Shown one piece after another: positions 33,460-43,301 of a DNA stretch of 64,000 nt (positions are counted from its first letter, which is position 1; each line of letters starts with the position of its first letter). The translations under genes and the position numbers were made by a program. The stretch comes from Streptomyces sp. NBC_00483 (GTDB taxonomy: Bacteria; Actinomycetota; Actinomycetes; Streptomycetales; Streptomycetaceae), in assembly GCF_036013745.1 (NCBI RefSeq), contig NZ_CP107880.1, positions 5,828,001 to 5,892,000 of the forward strand, given 5' to 3'. Below the pieces are notes generated by a model. It was not told the origin of the DNA and searched no databases. It saw nothing but the letters and a program-made list of their open reading frames with translations.

Positions 33460-33492
33460 CCCGGTCGGCCGAAATCCATCGGCCGGACCGGG
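33460..33492 (+). terminator. First hairpin downstream of the secreted repeat protein
   Basis: CCCGGTCGGCCGA (33460-33472) pairs with TCGGCC-G-GACCGGG (33479-33492), a 13-bp stem with one bulge and a six-base loop, followed by TCGCTTTCC. Probable intrinsic terminator. Confidence 0.7.
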
Positions 33493-33550
33493 TCGCTTTC
33501 CGGGCATGAAGGCGGGTGGTCCGCGTGGGGACGTGACCACCCGCTGACCT

Positions 33551-33588
33551 GCGGCCTCACCGAGCGCACCCCCGCTCGGTGAGGCCGC
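33551..33588 (+). terminator. Second, stronger terminator hairpin
   Basis: GCGGCCTCACCGAGCG (33551-33566) pairs perfectly with 33573-33588 across a six-base loop, and TTTC follows. A 16-bp stem with T-tail in the 420-bp gap before sucC; it insulates sucCD from the secreted-protein genes. Confidence 0.85.
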
Positions 33589-33734
33589 TTTCATTCCCCG
33601 GGCGCCTCGGCAGTAGCGTAGATAGCACCACAAAAGGGGCGCTCTGTGATGGGTATCACCGCTCAGGTGTGATCTGCGATTTAGAAGCCGTCCCTGAGCG
33701 GCGATAACCTGCGAGACGGACATGCCGCGTACTC

Positions 33735-33801
33735 GGTCACCGTGTACGCCTCCCTAGTGACAGCAGCGACAGCACTCGTCACGTGTGACAGCGGAGTCAC
33801 G
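33735..33801 (+). promoter_or_regulatory. Cluster of GTCAC/GTGAC boxes upstream of sucC
   Basis: Five GTCAC or GTGAC pentamers lie within about 70 bases, 70-130 bases before the sucC start. They include the palindrome GTCAC-gt-GTGAC at 33778-33789. The rest of the gap (33589-33865) has no gene. The cluster probably binds a regulator of succinyl-CoA synthetase expression; identity unknown. Confidence 0.45.
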
Positions 33802-33865
33802 TTGCCCCTCGCGGCACGCCCACGCAGATAACGAACCGCGAGATCACTGATAGGGACGGACGCGC

Positions 33866-35044
33866 GTGGACCTGTTCGAGTACCAGGCGAGGGACCTCTT
33901 CGCCAAGCACGGTGTACCGGTGCTGGCCGGTGAAGTCATCGACACGCCTGAGGCGGCCCGCGAGGCGACCGAGCGTCTTGGCGGCAAGTCCGTCGTCAAG
34001 GCGCAGGTGAAGGTCGGCGGCCGCGGCAAGGCCGGCGGCGTGAAGCTGGCTGCCACCCCCGACGAGGCCGTGCAGCACGCGACCAACATCCTCGGCATGG
34101 ACATCAAGGGCCACACGGTCCACAAGGTGATGATGGCCGAGACGGCTCCGGAGATCGTGGAGGAGTACTACGTCTCCTTCCTCCTGGACCGCACCAACCG
34201 CACCTTCCTCTCCATCGCCTCCGTCGAGGGCGGCATGGAGATCGAGGAGGTGGCGGCCAACCGCCCGGAGGCCGTCGCCAAGACGCCGATCGACGCCAAT
34301 GAGGGTGTGACCCCCGAGGTCGCCCGCAAGATCGTCACGGACGCCAAGTTCCCGGCCGAGGTCGCCGACCAGGTCGCCGAGATCCTCCAGACGCTGTGGA
34401 AGACCTTCATCGACGAGGACGCGCTCCTCGTCGAGGTCAACCCGCTCGCGAAGGTCGCCTCCGGCAAGGTCATCGCCCTCGACGGCAAGGTGTCCCTGGA
34501 CGAGAACGCCGGCTTCCGGCACCCCGACCACGAGGCCCTTCAGGACAAGGACGCGGCCGACCCGCTCGAGGCCGCTGCCAAGGAGAAGGACCTCAACTAC
34601 GTCAAGCTTGACGGCGAGGTCGGCATCATCGGTAACGGTGCCGGTCTGGTCATGTCGACGCTGGACGTCGTCGCGTACGCCGGTGAGAACCACGGCGGCG
34701 TGAAGCCGGCCAACTTCCTCGACATCGGTGGCGGCGCCTCCGCCCAGGTGATGGCGAACGGCCTGGAGATCATCCTCGGCGACTCCGACGTCAAGTCGGT
34801 CTTCGTCAACGTCTTCGGCGGCATCACCGCCTGCGACGAGGTCGCCAACGGCATCGTCCAGGCGCTCGCGCTCCTCGAGGAGAAGGGCGAGAAGGTCGAG
34901 AAGCCCCTCGTCGTCCGCCTCGACGGCAACAACGCCGAGCTGGGTCGCAAGATCCTCTCCGACGCCAACCACCCGCTGGTGCAGCGCGTGGACACCATGG
35001 ACGGCGCGGCCGACAAGGCCGCCGAGCTCGCGGCCGCGAAGTAA
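33866..35044 (+). CDS. sucC: Succinyl-CoA synthetase (ADP-forming) beta subunit
   Basis: 392 residues, full length. ATP-grasp subunit that, with SucD, converts succinyl-CoA and phosphate to succinate and CoA with nucleotide triphosphate in the TCA cycle. It begins [20 protein letters not shown], contains [18 protein letters not shown] (nucleotide-binding loop) and [20 protein letters not shown], and the C-terminal [17 protein letters not shown] and [16 protein letters not shown] typical of SucC. GTG 33866 has AGGGAC upstream. sucD follows by 20 bases, so the two form one operon. Confidence 0.97.
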   Translation: MDLFEYQARDLFAKHGVPVLAGEVIDTPEAAREATERLGGKSVVKAQVKVGGRGKAGGVKLAATPDEAVQHATNILGMDIKGHTVHKVMMAETAPEIVEEYYVSFLLDRTNRTFLSIASVEGGMEIEEVAANRPEAVAKTPIDANEGVTPEVARKIVTDAKFPAEVADQVAEILQTLWKTFIDEDALLVEVNPLAKVASGKVIALDGKVSLDENAGFRHPDHEALQDKDAADPLEAAAKEKDLNYVKLDGEVGIIGNGAGLVMSTLDVVAYAGENHGGVKPANFLDIGGGASAQVMANGLEIILGDSDVKSVFVNVFGGITACDEVANGIVQALALLEEKGEKVEKPLVVRLDGNNAELGRKILSDANHPLVQRVDTMDGAADKAAELAAAK

Positions 35045-35064
35045 GGACGAGGGACTAAACAGCC

Positions 35065-35946
35065 ATGGCTATCTTCCTCAACAAGGACAGCAAGGTCATC
35101 GTCCAGGGCATGACCGGTGCCACGGGCATGAAGCACACCAAGCTCATGCTGGCCGACGGCACGAACATCGTCGGTGGCGTCAACCCGCGCAAGGCGGGCA
35201 CGTCCGTCGACATCGACGGCAATGACATCCCGGTCTTCGGCTCCGTCGCCGAGGCGATCGAGAAGACGGGCGCCAACGTGTCCGTGCTCTTCGTCCCGCC
35301 GGCCTTCTCCAAGGCCGCCGTGGTCGAGGCGATCGACGCCGAGATCCCGCTCGCCGTGGTCATCACCGAGGGCATCGCCGTCCACGACTCCGCCGCGTTC
35401 TACGCGTACGCGAAGTCGAAGGGCGACAAGACCCGCATCATCGGCCCGAACTGCCCCGGCCTCATCACGCCGGGCCAGTCGAACGCCGGCATCATCCCGG
35501 GCGACATCACGAAGCCGGGCCGCATCGGCCTGGTCTCGAAGTCCGGCACGCTGACGTACCAGATGATGTACGAGCTCCGTGACATCGGCTTCTCGTCCGC
35601 CGTCGGCATCGGTGGCGACCCGGTCATCGGCACGACGCACATCGACGCGCTCGCCGCGTTCGAGGCCGACCCCGAGACCGACCTGATCGTCATGATCGGT
35701 GAGATCGGCGGCGACGCCGAGGAGCGCGCGGCCGACTACATCAAGGCCAACGTGACGAAGCCGGTCGTCGGCTACGTCGCGGGCTTCACGGCGCCCGAGG
35801 GCAAGACCATGGGCCACGCCGGCGCCATCGTCTCCGGCTCCTCCGGCACCGCGCAGGCGAAGAAGGAGGCCCTCGAGGCCGCCGGCGTCAAGGTCGGCAA
35901 GACGCCGACCGAGACGGCGAAGCTGGCGCGCGAGATCCTCAGCTAA
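35065..35946 (+). CDS. sucD: Succinyl-CoA synthetase alpha subunit
   Basis: 293 residues. CoA-binding Rossmann domain ([28 protein letters not shown]) and C-terminal ligase domain with the phosphorylated histidine in [29 protein letters not shown] and [17 protein letters not shown] are invariant family blocks. Translated 20 bases after sucC with a GAGGGAC ribosome site. The transcript ends at the hairpin at 35981-36016. Confidence 0.97.
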   Translation: MAIFLNKDSKVIVQGMTGATGMKHTKLMLADGTNIVGGVNPRKAGTSVDIDGNDIPVFGSVAEAIEKTGANVSVLFVPPAFSKAAVVEAIDAEIPLAVVITEGIAVHDSAAFYAYAKSKGDKTRIIGPNCPGLITPGQSNAGIIPGDITKPGRIGLVSKSGTLTYQMMYELRDIGFSSAVGIGGDPVIGTTHIDALAAFEADPETDLIVMIGEIGGDAEERAADYIKANVTKPVVGYVAGFTAPEGKTMGHAGAIVSGSSGTAQAKKEALEAAGVKVGKTPTETAKLAREILS

Positions 35947-35980
35947 GAGGTTCTCTGCCAGGAGCTTCTCCTACGCAGCT

Positions 35981-36016
35981 CAGTGGGCCCGCACCGGTGA
36001 CGGTGCGGGCCCACTG
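35981..36016. terminator. Bidirectional terminator after sucD
   Basis: CAGTGGGCCCGCACCG (35981-35996) and its complement (36001-36016) form a perfect 16-bp stem with a GTGA loop. It lies between sucD and the convergent HTH gene ending at 36034, serving both. Confidence 0.9.
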
Positions 36017-36033
36017 GCGTTGCGCCGTGCGCG

Positions 36034-37218
36034 CTATTCGGTGCTCGGCTCGAGCCGCTCGGGCCCTCCGCCCAGCTTCTCCCGCAGCTCCTTGCGCAGC
36101 TCCAGGTCCGCCTGCGTCAGCGGTTCGGGACCGGTCAGCGGCGGTACGCCGGCGATCGGCGAGCCCGGCGCCGGTACCGGCTCGTAGTGCGTGGGCGCCA
36201 TCCGCACGGTCAGCGCCGTCGCGCCGATGATGAAGACCGTGAACGCGACGGCCGCCCGCGTCAGGAGCCGGGTGCGCCGCTCGCCGCCGCTGCGCACCAC
36301 CGTGGACACGGGCGCGTCCAGCTTCTCCGAGCCCGCCAGCTCCGAGAGCCGCAGGTGCAGCTGCTCGGGGACCGCGAGGTCGGGCAGCCGCTGGGCGACC
36401 GCCTCACGGGCGTGCAGGATGCGGTTCGCGGCGGCCGGCGTGCTGGCCTCCGTCTCCGCCGCGGTCTCCGGCAGATCCAGGCCCACCCCGTCGTACAGCA
36501 GCAGCGTGCGCCGGTAGACGGGCGGCAGGTCGAGGAGCGCGCCGAGCAGCTCGCGGTCCTCCGGGGTGGCGGGCGGCGCCTCCGGCTGGCGCTTTCCGGG
36601 GCGCAGGCCGTGCCACGGCGACATCGCGTACTCGTACGCCGCCGCGCGCACCCAGCCCGCCGGGTCCGGGTCGACCGCCACCTCGGGCCAGTTCTGCCAG
36701 GCCTGCTGGAAGGCGCGCTCGACGGCCTCGCGGGCGAGGATCCTGCGGCCGGTGAGCAGATAGGTCTGCCGGACGAGGAACGGTGCGGCGTGCGTGTAGA
36801 GGGCGTCGAAGGCCTCGGCGGCGGTACGCGCGCGGGATGCCGCGGCGCCGGGCTCCGGCGCGGGCTCGTGCTCCGCCACGGCCGTGGCGGTGGCGGTGGC
36901 CCCGGCCGTCGGCGGCGCGGGTTCTTGTTCTTGTATCGCGGCGGCCTTCGAGCCCGGCCTCGCTGTCGTCGGTGCCGCAGCCGTCGGTGCCGCTGTCGTC
37001 GGGGACGGCTCCTCCGCGGCGGTCAGCTCCGCCAGGAGGCGTGCGTACGCCTCCCGCTTCTGACCCTTTGGAGTGGTGCGGCCGGCCTCCCAGCGACGGA
37101 CGGTTTCGCGCGTCACGCCGACCCGCTCGGCGACCTGGTCCCGGGACAGCGAGCCGGCCTCGCGGAGCAAACGGCGCTCCTTGGGCGGCGGCAGTGGGGT
37201 GGCAGCGCCCTGCGTCAT
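36034..37218 (-). CDS. XRE HTH - ECF sigma-like - transmembrane fusion regulator
   Basis: 394 residues. The N-terminal XRE-type HTH covers about residues 10-60 (LSRDQVAERVGVTRETVRRW, EAGRTTPKGQKREAYARLL). A Pro/Ala linker leads to a segment resembling ECF sigma regions 2 and 4 (FLVRQTYLLTGRRILAREAV, AFQQAWQNWPEVA, DPAGWVRAAAYEYAMSPWHG, LLDLPPVYRRTLLLYDGVGL). One transmembrane helix (AAVAFTVFIIGATALTVRMA) and a short extracytoplasmic tail follow. The sigma-like part may be degenerate. This would be a membrane-tethered regulator. ATG 37218 has GGAG upstream, and a TTTCG-tg-CGAAA palindrome sits 20 bases before it. The gene converges on sucD. Confidence 0.75.
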   Translation of the reverse strand: MTQGAATPLPPPKERRLLREAGSLSRDQVAERVGVTRETVRRWEAGRTTPKGQKREAYARLLAELTAAEEPSPTTAAPTAAAPTTARPGSKAAAIQEQEPAPPTAGATATATAVAEHEPAPEPGAAASRARTAAEAFDALYTHAAPFLVRQTYLLTGRRILAREAVERAFQQAWQNWPEVAVDPDPAGWVRAAAYEYAMSPWHGLRPGKRQPEAPPATPEDRELLGALLDLPPVYRRTLLLYDGVGLDLPETAAETEASTPAAANRILHAREAVAQRLPDLAVPEQLHLRLSELAGSEKLDAPVSTVVRSGGERRTRLLTRAAVAFTVFIIGATALTVRMAPTHYEPVPAPGSPIAGVPPLTGPEPLTQADLELRKELREKLGGGPERLEPSTE

Positions 37219-37236
37219 CGTGAACTCCACACACCC

Positions 37237-37248
37237 TTTCGTGCGAAA
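37237..37248 (-). promoter_or_regulatory. Palindrome upstream of the XRE-sigma-like gene
   Basis: TTTCG-TG-CGAAA lies in the short divergent region (37219-37331) shared with the DUF6350/perM gene, in an AT-richer patch. It may be the operator of the XRE protein itself. Confidence 0.4.
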
Positions 37249-37331
37249 AAGAACATAAACGTATCTTGTGCGACACATCCGGGCTTCGCCTGTTGCGCGA
37301 GGTAAAGGCGTGTCGTTGGGAGCATGGCCCC

Positions 37332-38735
37332 GTGACCCAAATGACCGGCCTTGGACTGTCGTTGCCCCTGCTCCTGACCCGGCTGCGGGAACGGGCCCCG
37401 GGCCCCGTCGGGGGTGCGCTGCGCGGGGCCCTCGCCGCGGGGCTCGGGCTCGGGTCGTGCGCCGTGCTCGTGATGGTGCTGTGGATCAGCTCGCCGTTCC
37501 CCGACAGCGGGCCCAGCGGCGCGCTGCACACCGCCGCCGCCCTGTGGCTCCTCGCGCACGGCGCCGAAGTGATCAGAACGGACACCCTCTCCGGGGTGCC
37601 CGCCCCGCTGGGAGTCAGCCCACTGCTGCTGCTCGCGGTGCCGGCGTGGCTGCTGCACCGGGCGGCACGGGACGCGGCGGAGGAGTCCGAGTCCGTGGCG
37701 GGCGTCTGGGCCGGTGTGGCGATCGGCTATCTGTCGGTGGCGGCCGCGGCGACGTACTACTGCGCGGGCGGTGAGCTGCGCCCCTCGTGGGTGAGCTGCG
37801 TGGCGCATCTGGTCGTGCTCGCGGTGGCCGCGTCGGGATTCGGGGTGTGGACGGCGCACGGGCGGCCGTACGGCCCGCTGCCGGGACCGCTGGCGGGGCT
37901 GCTCCCGGAGGGGTTCGTACGGGAGGTGGTGCCGGTCGCCGTGCGGGCGGCGCTGGCCGGGGTGCTCGCGCTGGTCGCGGGCGGGGCGCTGCTGGTGGCC
38001 GGAATGCTCGTGTGGCACGGGGAGGCGGTCCGGGAGTCGTTCCTGCAGCTCACGGGGGCCTGGTCGGGGCGGCTCGCGGTGCTGCTGCTCTGCGCGGGGC
38101 TCGTGCCGAACGCCGCGATCTGGGGGTCGGCGTACGCGCTCGGTCCCGGGGTCGTCCTCGGGGTCGGGCACACCGTGGGGCCGCTGGGGAGTTCCGGGGC
38201 CGCGATGCTGCCCGCGTTCCCGCTGCTCGTGGCGGTGCCGAAGGCCGGGGACGGGTCGCCGCTCACGTGGGCCGTGGGGGCGGTTCCCGTGGTGGCGGGA
38301 GTGGTCGTGGCGGGGTTCGTCGTGGCGGCGGGAGCGGGGTGGACGTGGCGGCGGACCGCGGGCGGCGTGGCCGTGGCCGGGGCGCTGTGCGGGGTGGTGA
38401 TGGGGTGCTTGGCGGGGGCCGCCGGTGGGACCCTCGGCCGGTCGGCACTCGCGGAGTTCGGACCGGTGGGGTGGGTGACCGGGGCGGTGGCCGCGGGGTG
38501 GGTGTGCGCGGTGGGGGTGCCGGTGGGGTCGGTGGTGTGGTGGTGGCGGGAGCGGGGGAACCGGGTCCCCGAGGCCGACGCCGAGCCTGAGCAGTCGCCG
38601 CAGGTGTCGCAGGCGCAGGCGCCGGAGAAGGTGACGGTGCCGGAGTCGGAGACGGAGCGGGCGAAGGACGACTCCTTCGCCCTCTACGACTTCTTCGACG
38701 AGGACCCGCGCCCCTCAAGCCCCGCCGGCGACTGA
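37332..38735 (+). CDS. perM: DUF6350 multi-pass membrane protein (PerM-like cell division protein)
   Basis: 467 residues with about ten hydrophobic helices and Gly/Ala/Val-rich loops, ending in an acidic cytoplasmic tail ([16 protein letters not shown]). Placement between sucCD and purNH matches Mycobacterium tuberculosis perM (Rv0955, between sucD and purN), a DUF6350 protein that stabilises division proteins. That assignment is by family and synteny, not by strong sequence motifs. GTG 37332 has GGGAG nine bases upstream; ATG 37341 is an alternative. The final codons and stop (SSPAGD) are encoded by a copy of the dispersed intergenic repeat. Confidence 0.75.
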   Translation: MTQMTGLGLSLPLLLTRLRERAPGPVGGALRGALAAGLGLGSCAVLVMVLWISSPFPDSGPSGALHTAAALWLLAHGAEVIRTDTLSGVPAPLGVSPLLLLAVPAWLLHRAARDAAEESESVAGVWAGVAIGYLSVAAAATYYCAGGELRPSWVSCVAHLVVLAVAASGFGVWTAHGRPYGPLPGPLAGLLPEGFVREVVPVAVRAALAGVLALVAGGALLVAGMLVWHGEAVRESFLQLTGAWSGRLAVLLLCAGLVPNAAIWGSAYALGPGVVLGVGHTVGPLGSSGAAMLPAFPLLVAVPKAGDGSPLTWAVGAVPVVAGVVVAGFVVAAGAGWTWRRTAGGVAVAGALCGVVMGCLAGAAGGTLGRSALAEFGPVGWVTGAVAAGWVCAVGVPVGSVVWWWRERGNRVPEADAEPEQSPQVSQAQAPEKVTVPESETERAKDDSFALYDFFDEDPRPSSPAGD

Positions 38736-38795
38736 CACTTCAAGCCCGCTTTTCGAACGAGAGCCCGCGGGGTCCGGGGCGGAGCCCCGAGACCG
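38713..38795. repeat. Dispersed Streptomyces intergenic repeat, copy B (overlaps perM stop)
   Basis: CTCAAGCCCCGCCGGCGACTGA is the reverse complement, with one change, of the TCAATCGCCGGCGGGGCTTGA unit seen at 54855-54965. GGGGTCCGGGGCGGAGCCCC also recurs near 22830. The element supplies the last residues and stop codon of the perM-like gene. Confidence 0.75.
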
Positions 38796-38805
38796 CAACC
38801 CCGGT

Positions 38806-39612
38806 TCAGCGCTCGCCGAGCAACGGCCGCAGTTCCTTCGGCAGAAGGTCCTCGCAGGACTTCTTCGCCGCGTTGGTCAACGCATCCGTACGGCACTCGT
38901 AGTAGTCGCTGTAGACCATCTTCGCCGTGAACAACGACGCCACCATCGCGAGCGCGAGCGCCCCCGTGACCAGGCCACTGATCGCCGCCGTCGTCTGCGG
39001 ACGCGTGGTCTCGGAGCCCGCGGGGCGGGGCGTCGCGGGGGCCGGGGTGTCCGGGTCCGCCGGGCGGGGCGACTTCATGCGCAGCGCGCTGACGCCCCAG
39101 TACAGGGCGAGCACGCCGAGCAGCAGGGCCACGTACGGCCAGCTGAACAGGGCGAAGAAGAAGCCCCACATGCCGGAGAGCAGCGCGTAGCGCGCGCGGC
39201 GCTGGACCGGGTCCGTCGGGTCCCAGCGCATGCCGCCGGGGCCGGGGCCCTGCCCGCCGTTCTGCCCCTCGGGGCCGCCGTTCCCGCCGTTGCCCGGACG
39301 GTCGCCGAAGCGGCCGCCCTGGGCGCGGCCCGGCTGACGGTCGCTCCACTGGCCACCCCAGGGCGCGTTCCCCCCGTCCTGTCCGGAACCGGAACCGGAA
39401 CCGGAACCCGAGTCGGGGTCCGAGCCCTCCGGGTGGCGCGGCTGCCACGGCCGGTCGGGCGCGTCATCGGCCGGCGGCGCGAACGGATTGCTGTCCCGGG
39501 TGTCGTCCGATTCCTTGGACGACTCCTTGGGCGGCGACGGCGGCGTGGGTCGGCCTTCGCGCGGCAGGACGGCGCCGTTGGGCAGCGTGAGGCGAAGGCT
39601 TCGGTCCGGCAT
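38806..39612 (-). CDS. Proline/glycine-rich membrane protein (DUF4190-like)
   Basis: 268 residues. A disordered N-terminal half ([41 protein letters not shown]) is followed by two helical segments, [20 protein letters not shown] and [20 protein letters not shown]. The C-terminal region contains two cysteines ([17 protein letters not shown]). This layout resembles DUF4190 membrane proteins of actinobacteria. No enzyme motif is seen. ATG 39612 has GGGGAAG upstream; GTG 39645 is an alternative. Divergent from purN. Confidence 0.7.
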   Translation of the reverse strand: MPDRSLRLTLPNGAVLPREGRPTPPSPPKESSKESDDTRDSNPFAPPADDAPDRPWQPRHPEGSDPDSGSGSGSGSGQDGGNAPWGGQWSDRQPGRAQGGRFGDRPGNGGNGGPEGQNGGQGPGPGGMRWDPTDPVQRRARYALLSGMWGFFFALFSWPYVALLLGVLALYWGVSALRMKSPRPADPDTPAPATPRPAGSETTRPQTTAAISGLVTGALALAMVASLFTAKMVYSDYYECRTDALTNAAKKSCEDLLPKELRPLLGER

Positions 39613-39736
39613 CAGATGTGCGTCTTCCCCTAGGTCGTCGGTCACGGGGCCGCTGGAGCGGCTTGGCGTGGCGTTCTTCACGTCAACGTCCGATGGCCGC
39701 TCAGCGTTCCGTTCCGCCGACGCTACCTGTAGCCCC

Positions 39737-39859
39737 GGCCCCCGTCCCGTGGGGGCCGTCGGCCGTGCCGGTATCGTTGCTGCCGGTCGGCCGCTTCGTA
39801 GGGTTCCCCGATCGGGGAAGGCGAAGCGTTCATGCGAACGCACAAAGATGCGGTCGCAT
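39737..39859 (+). promoter_or_regulatory. Palindrome-rich upstream region of purNH
   Basis: The 307-bp gap 39613-39919 has no gene but holds four inverted repeats. They are GGCCCCC-7-GGGGGCC (39737-39757), the perfect 16-mer TTCCCCGATCGGGGAA (39804-39819), GCGTTC-atgc-GAACGC (39826-39841) and ATGCG-gt-CGCAT (39848-39859). Such clustering suggests control of the purine genes, but no PurR box was recognised. Confidence 0.5.
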
Positions 39860-39919
39860 GAACACGAGCACAAGCACGAGCCGACCGCGCAACGTAGCTC
39901 CCCTAGAAAGGGCCCCGTC

Positions 39920-40540
39920 GTGGCCAAGGCCAAGCGCCTCGTCGTGCTGGTCTCCGGATCAGGAACGAATCTGCAGGCACTCCTCGACGCGATCGCGGCG
40001 CAGGGGACCGATGCGTACGGCGCCGAGATCGTGGCCGTCGGCGCCGACCGTGAGGGCATCGCGGGCCTGGAGCGCGCCGAGCGCGCGGGCCTGCCCACGT
40101 TCGTGTGCCGCGTGAAGGACCACGCCACCCGCGAGGAGTGGGACCGCGCGCTGGCCGAGGCCACCGCCGCGTACGAGCCGGACCTGGTGGTCTCCGCGGG
40201 GTTCATGAAGATCGTGGGCAAGGAGTTCCTGGCCCACTTCGGCGGGCGGTTCGTGAACACGCACCCGGCCCTGCTGCCCAGTTTTCCCGGTGCGCACGGT
40301 GTGCGGGACGCGCTCGCGTACGGCGCCAAGGTCACCGGATGCACCGTTCACTTCGTCGACGACGGCGTCGACACCGGCCCGATCATCGCCCAGGGCGTGG
40401 TCGAGATCCGGAACGAGGACGACGAAAGCGCTCTGCACGAGCGCATCAAGGAAGTCGAGCGCACGCTGCTCGTCGATGTCGTGGGGCGGCTCGCCCGTAA
40501 CGGCTTCAGCATTGAGGGACGAAAGGTAGTCACCCCGTGA
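39920..40540 (+). CDS. purN: Phosphoribosylglycinamide formyltransferase
   Basis: 206 residues. Transfers a formyl group from 10-formyl-THF to GAR in purine synthesis. Phosphate-binding [18 protein letters not shown], catalytic Asn/His in [20 protein letters not shown] and Asp in [14 protein letters not shown] are all present. GTG 39920 has GAAAGGG eight bases upstream. It overlaps purH by four bases (GTGA), so purN and purH are co-translated. Confidence 0.96.
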   Translation: MAKAKRLVVLVSGSGTNLQALLDAIAAQGTDAYGAEIVAVGADREGIAGLERAERAGLPTFVCRVKDHATREEWDRALAEATAAYEPDLVVSAGFMKIVGKEFLAHFGGRFVNTHPALLPSFPGAHGVRDALAYGAKVTGCTVHFVDDGVDTGPIIAQGVVEIRNEDDESALHERIKEVERTLLVDVVGRLARNGFSIEGRKVVTP

Positions 40541-42120
40541 CCGCGGAAAACAGCGCCGGAACCGCCGGAAGCAACAAGCGACCCATCCGCCGGGCGCTCG
40601 TCAGCGTCTATGACAAGACCGGTCTGGAAGAGCTCGCGCGCGGGCTCCACGAGGCGGGTGTCGAGCTGGTCTCCACCGGCTCCACCGCCGGGAAGATCGC
40701 CGGCGCCGGGGTGCCGGTCACCAAGGTCGAGGAGCTCACCGGGTTCCCCGAGTGTCTCGACGGCCGCGTGAAGACCCTGCACCCGAAGGTGCACGCCGGC
40801 ATCCTGGCCGACCTGCGCCTGGAGGACCACCAGAAGCAGCTCGCCGACCTCGGCGTGAAGCCCTTCGACCTGGTGATCGTGAACCTGTACCCGTTCCGGG
40901 AGACCGTCGCCTCCGGCGCGACCCCCGACGAGTGCGTCGAGCAGATCGACATCGGCGGCCCCTCGATGGTCCGCGCCGCCGCCAAGAACCACCCGTCGGT
41001 CGCGATCGTCACGAGCCCCGAGCGGTACGCGGGTGTCCTCGCGGCCGTCAAGGACGGCGGCTTCGACCTCGCCACCCGTAAGCGCCTGGCCGCCGAGGCG
41101 TTCCAGCACACGGCGTCGTACGACGTGGCTGTCGCCTCCTGGTTCGCCGACGACTACGCGGCTGCCGACGACTCCGGGTTCCCGGACTTCATCGGCGCGA
41201 CGTACGAGCGCAAGAACGTCCTGCGCTACGGCGAGAACCCGCACCAGGGCGCGGCCCTCTACGTCAACGGCACGCGCGGTCTGGCGGAGGCCGAGCAGCT
41301 GCACGGCAAGGAGATGTCGTACAACAACTTCACGGACACGGACGCCGCGCGCCGTGCCGCGTACGACCACGAGGACCCCTGCGTCGCGATCATCAAGCAC
41401 GCCAACCCGTGCGGTATCGCGGTCTCCTCGAACGTCGCCGAGGCGCACCGCAAGGCCCACGCCTGTGACCCGGTCTCGGCCTACGGTGGTGTGATCGCGG
41501 TCAACCGCCCGGTCACCAAGGAGATGGCGGAGCAGGTCGCCGACATCTTCACCGAGGTCATCGTCGCGCCCGACTACGAGGACGGCGCCCTCGAAGCCCT
41601 CACCAAGAAGAAGAACATCCGCGTGCTGCGCGCCCCGAACGGCCCGTCCGCGAAGGTCGAGACGAAGCAGATCGACGGCGGCGCGCTCCTCCAGGTGACG
41701 GACCGCCTCCAGGCCGACGGCGACAACCCGGCGACCTGGACGCTCGCGACCGGCGACGCCCTGTCCCAGGGCGAGTTGGACGAGCTGGCGTTCGCCTGGA
41801 AGGCCTGCCGCGCGGTCAAGTCCAACGCGATCCTGCTCGCCAAGGACGGCGCCTCCGTCGGCGTCGGCATGGGCCAGGTCAACCGCGTGGACTCCGCGAA
41901 GCTCGCCGTGGAGCGGGCCGGCGAGGAGCGGGCGCGCGGCGCGTACGCCGCCTCCGACGCGTTCTTCCCGTTCCCGGACGGCCTGGAGATCCTGACGGCC
42001 GCGGGCGTCAAGGCCGTGGTCCAGCCCGGCGGTTCGGTCCGCGACGAGCTGGTCGTCGAGGCCGCGAAGAAGGCGGGCGTGACGATGTACTTCACCGGCA
42101 CGCGCCACTTCTTCCACTGA
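40537..42120 (+). CDS. purH: Bifunctional AICAR formyltransferase / IMP cyclohydrolase
   Basis: 527 residues, full length. The N-terminal IMP cyclohydrolase (MGS-like) domain starts at [20 protein letters not shown], with [16 protein letters not shown] residues ([18 protein letters not shown]). The C-terminal AICAR transformylase has the Lys-His active-site block [28 protein letters not shown] and [11 protein letters not shown]. It finishes with [12 protein letters not shown]. It catalyses the last two steps of IMP synthesis. Folate for both purN and purH is supplied through folD, 1.2 kb downstream. Confidence 0.97.
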   Translation: MTAENSAGTAGSNKRPIRRALVSVYDKTGLEELARGLHEAGVELVSTGSTAGKIAGAGVPVTKVEELTGFPECLDGRVKTLHPKVHAGILADLRLEDHQKQLADLGVKPFDLVIVNLYPFRETVASGATPDECVEQIDIGGPSMVRAAAKNHPSVAIVTSPERYAGVLAAVKDGGFDLATRKRLAAEAFQHTASYDVAVASWFADDYAAADDSGFPDFIGATYERKNVLRYGENPHQGAALYVNGTRGLAEAEQLHGKEMSYNNFTDTDAARRAAYDHEDPCVAIIKHANPCGIAVSSNVAEAHRKAHACDPVSAYGGVIAVNRPVTKEMAEQVADIFTEVIVAPDYEDGALEALTKKKNIRVLRAPNGPSAKVETKQIDGGALLQVTDRLQADGDNPATWTLATGDALSQGELDELAFAWKACRAVKSNAILLAKDGASVGVGMGQVNRVDSAKLAVERAGEERARGAYAASDAFFPFPDGLEILTAAGVKAVVQPGGSVRDELVVEAAKKAGVTMYFTGTRHFFH

Positions 42121-42134
42121 GCACCGGTTGCAGC

Positions 42135-42177
42135 TGAGGCGGGGCCCCGTACGACATGCGTACGGGGCCCCGCCTCA
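42135..42177 (+). terminator. Terminator hairpin after purH (19-bp stem)
   Basis: TGAGGCGGGGCCCCGTACG (42135-42153) pairs with 42159-42177 around ACATG, then TTGG follows. It ends the purNH transcript just before the MITE-like element. Confidence 0.88.
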
Positions 42178-42188
42178 TTGGCCGTGTG

Positions 42189-42354
42189 CTAGGGCCTGTC
42201 GTTTGGATCAGGCCGGGCTCGCGGGGTCCGGCACGCACGCTCGCGGCGTTGTCGTCGGTCGCCGACGCTCCGCGTCGACTCCCTCCTCCGCCTTTCGATC
42301 GCACGCACCGGACCCCGCTCCCTGATCCGGCCTGACCCAAACGACAGGCCCTAG
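42189..42354. mobile_element. MITE-like element with 23-bp terminal inverted repeats
   Basis: A 166-bp unit is bounded by CTAG at both ends. The left end GGGCCTGTCGTTTGGATCAG continues in GCC; the right end is its reverse complement with one mismatch in 23. Inner parts are also roughly symmetrical (GCGGGGTCCGGCACGCACG against its degenerate complement). There is no transposase. This fits a miniature inverted-repeat element mobilised by an IS5-like transposase elsewhere in the genome, with CTAG as target duplication. Confidence 0.85.
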
Positions 42355-42362
42355 GTGCCGCG

Positions 42363-43070
42363 TCAGCCCTTCACGTTCACGACGACGACGCCCGCGACCT
42401 TGTCGTGCCAGCCCTGGTTGCGCTTGTTGCCGTCCCAGAACGGGGACAGGTAGACGAGCAGCGCGCCGATGCCGCAGAACAGCCCGCCGACCATCGGGAT
42501 CACCCAGCGCAGGAAGCCCGCGCCGACGCCCGGCTTCGCGCCGGTCTCCAGCTTCAGGACGCGGATGCCGACCGCCAGCTTGCCCAGCGTGCCGCCGACG
42601 AGGCCGATCATCAGGGCCTCGTAGAGCATGACGAGCACCATGAACACGGCCACGATCGGCAGGATCTCGGAGTACCAGTCCGTGATCGCGTCGTTCACAC
42701 AGGTGCTGTCCGTCGAGGAGCAGGCCTTGACGGAGTCCATCAGGTCGCCGATCTTCGACCCGAGGACGATCGAGTAGATCACCATGAAGATGAGGCCGTC
42801 GATCAGGCGCGCGCCGAAGCGGCGGCCCATCGACGCGAGCGGCGGCACGCCGGCCGGGCCCCCGGGCTGCTGCGGGTAGCCGCCGTAGGGCTGACCGGGC
42901 TGCTGGCCGGGCTGCTGCGGGTAACCGCCGTAGGGCTGGCCGGGCGGCTGCTGCTGCTGCGGATAGCCGTAATTCTGCGACGGGACGTTCTGCGGGGCCT
43001 GCTGGCCGTACGGATTGTTCTGCTGCGGCTGCTGCTGTCCGTAGGGGTTGTTCGAGTCGCCGTAACTCAT
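42363..43070 (-). CDS. RDD-family membrane protein with Pro/Gln/Gly/Tyr-rich N-terminus
   Basis: 235 residues. A disordered N-terminal third with [23 protein letters not shown] repeats precedes the RDD domain. [20 protein letters not shown] carries the conserved Arg, and [19 protein letters not shown] is a second typical block. Three to four transmembrane helices follow. RDD proteins are poorly characterised; some are transporters. ATG 43070 has GGAGGAAG upstream. It is monocistronic, between the MITE-like element and the divergent folD. Confidence 0.88.
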   Translation of the reverse strand: MSYGDSNNPYGQQQPQQNNPYGQQAPQNVPSQNYGYPQQQQPPGQPYGGYPQQPGQQPGQPYGGYPQQPGGPAGVPPLASMGRRFGARLIDGLIFMVIYSIVLGSKIGDLMDSVKACSSTDSTCVNDAITDWYSEILPIVAVFMVLVMLYEALMIGLVGGTLGKLAVGIRVLKLETGAKPGVGAGFLRWVIPMVGGLFCGIGALLVYLSPFWDGNKRNQGWHDKVAGVVVVNVKG

Positions 43071-43301
43071 GGCGGGCTTCCTCCGGTGATGGCAATTGGG
43101 GACGACGCGGACCTGCGGAGGAATGGAACTGTGCTGCACGGTGACGCGGCCGCCTGAGCGGATCTCTTCCCCCTGCCGCTGCCCGCGGCACACTGCGGGG
43201 ATCATGCTCGTAAACCGGACACCCTCCTGTCCAGTGGGCCCCACAGGCTGTTGTCCAAGTGCAACTTGGGTGAATCACCGCCGCCCTGAAAGAATGGCGG
43301 C

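Noticed and set aside
36187..37305. Plus-strand frame antisense to the XRE-sigma-like gene
   Set aside because: It is Arg/Gly/Leu-rich without motifs and lies opposite a gene with clear HTH and transmembrane segments.
42128..42325. Small plus-strand open frame over the purH terminator and MITE-like element
   Set aside because: It runs through a terminator hairpin and an inverted-repeat element and has no ribosome site or family match.
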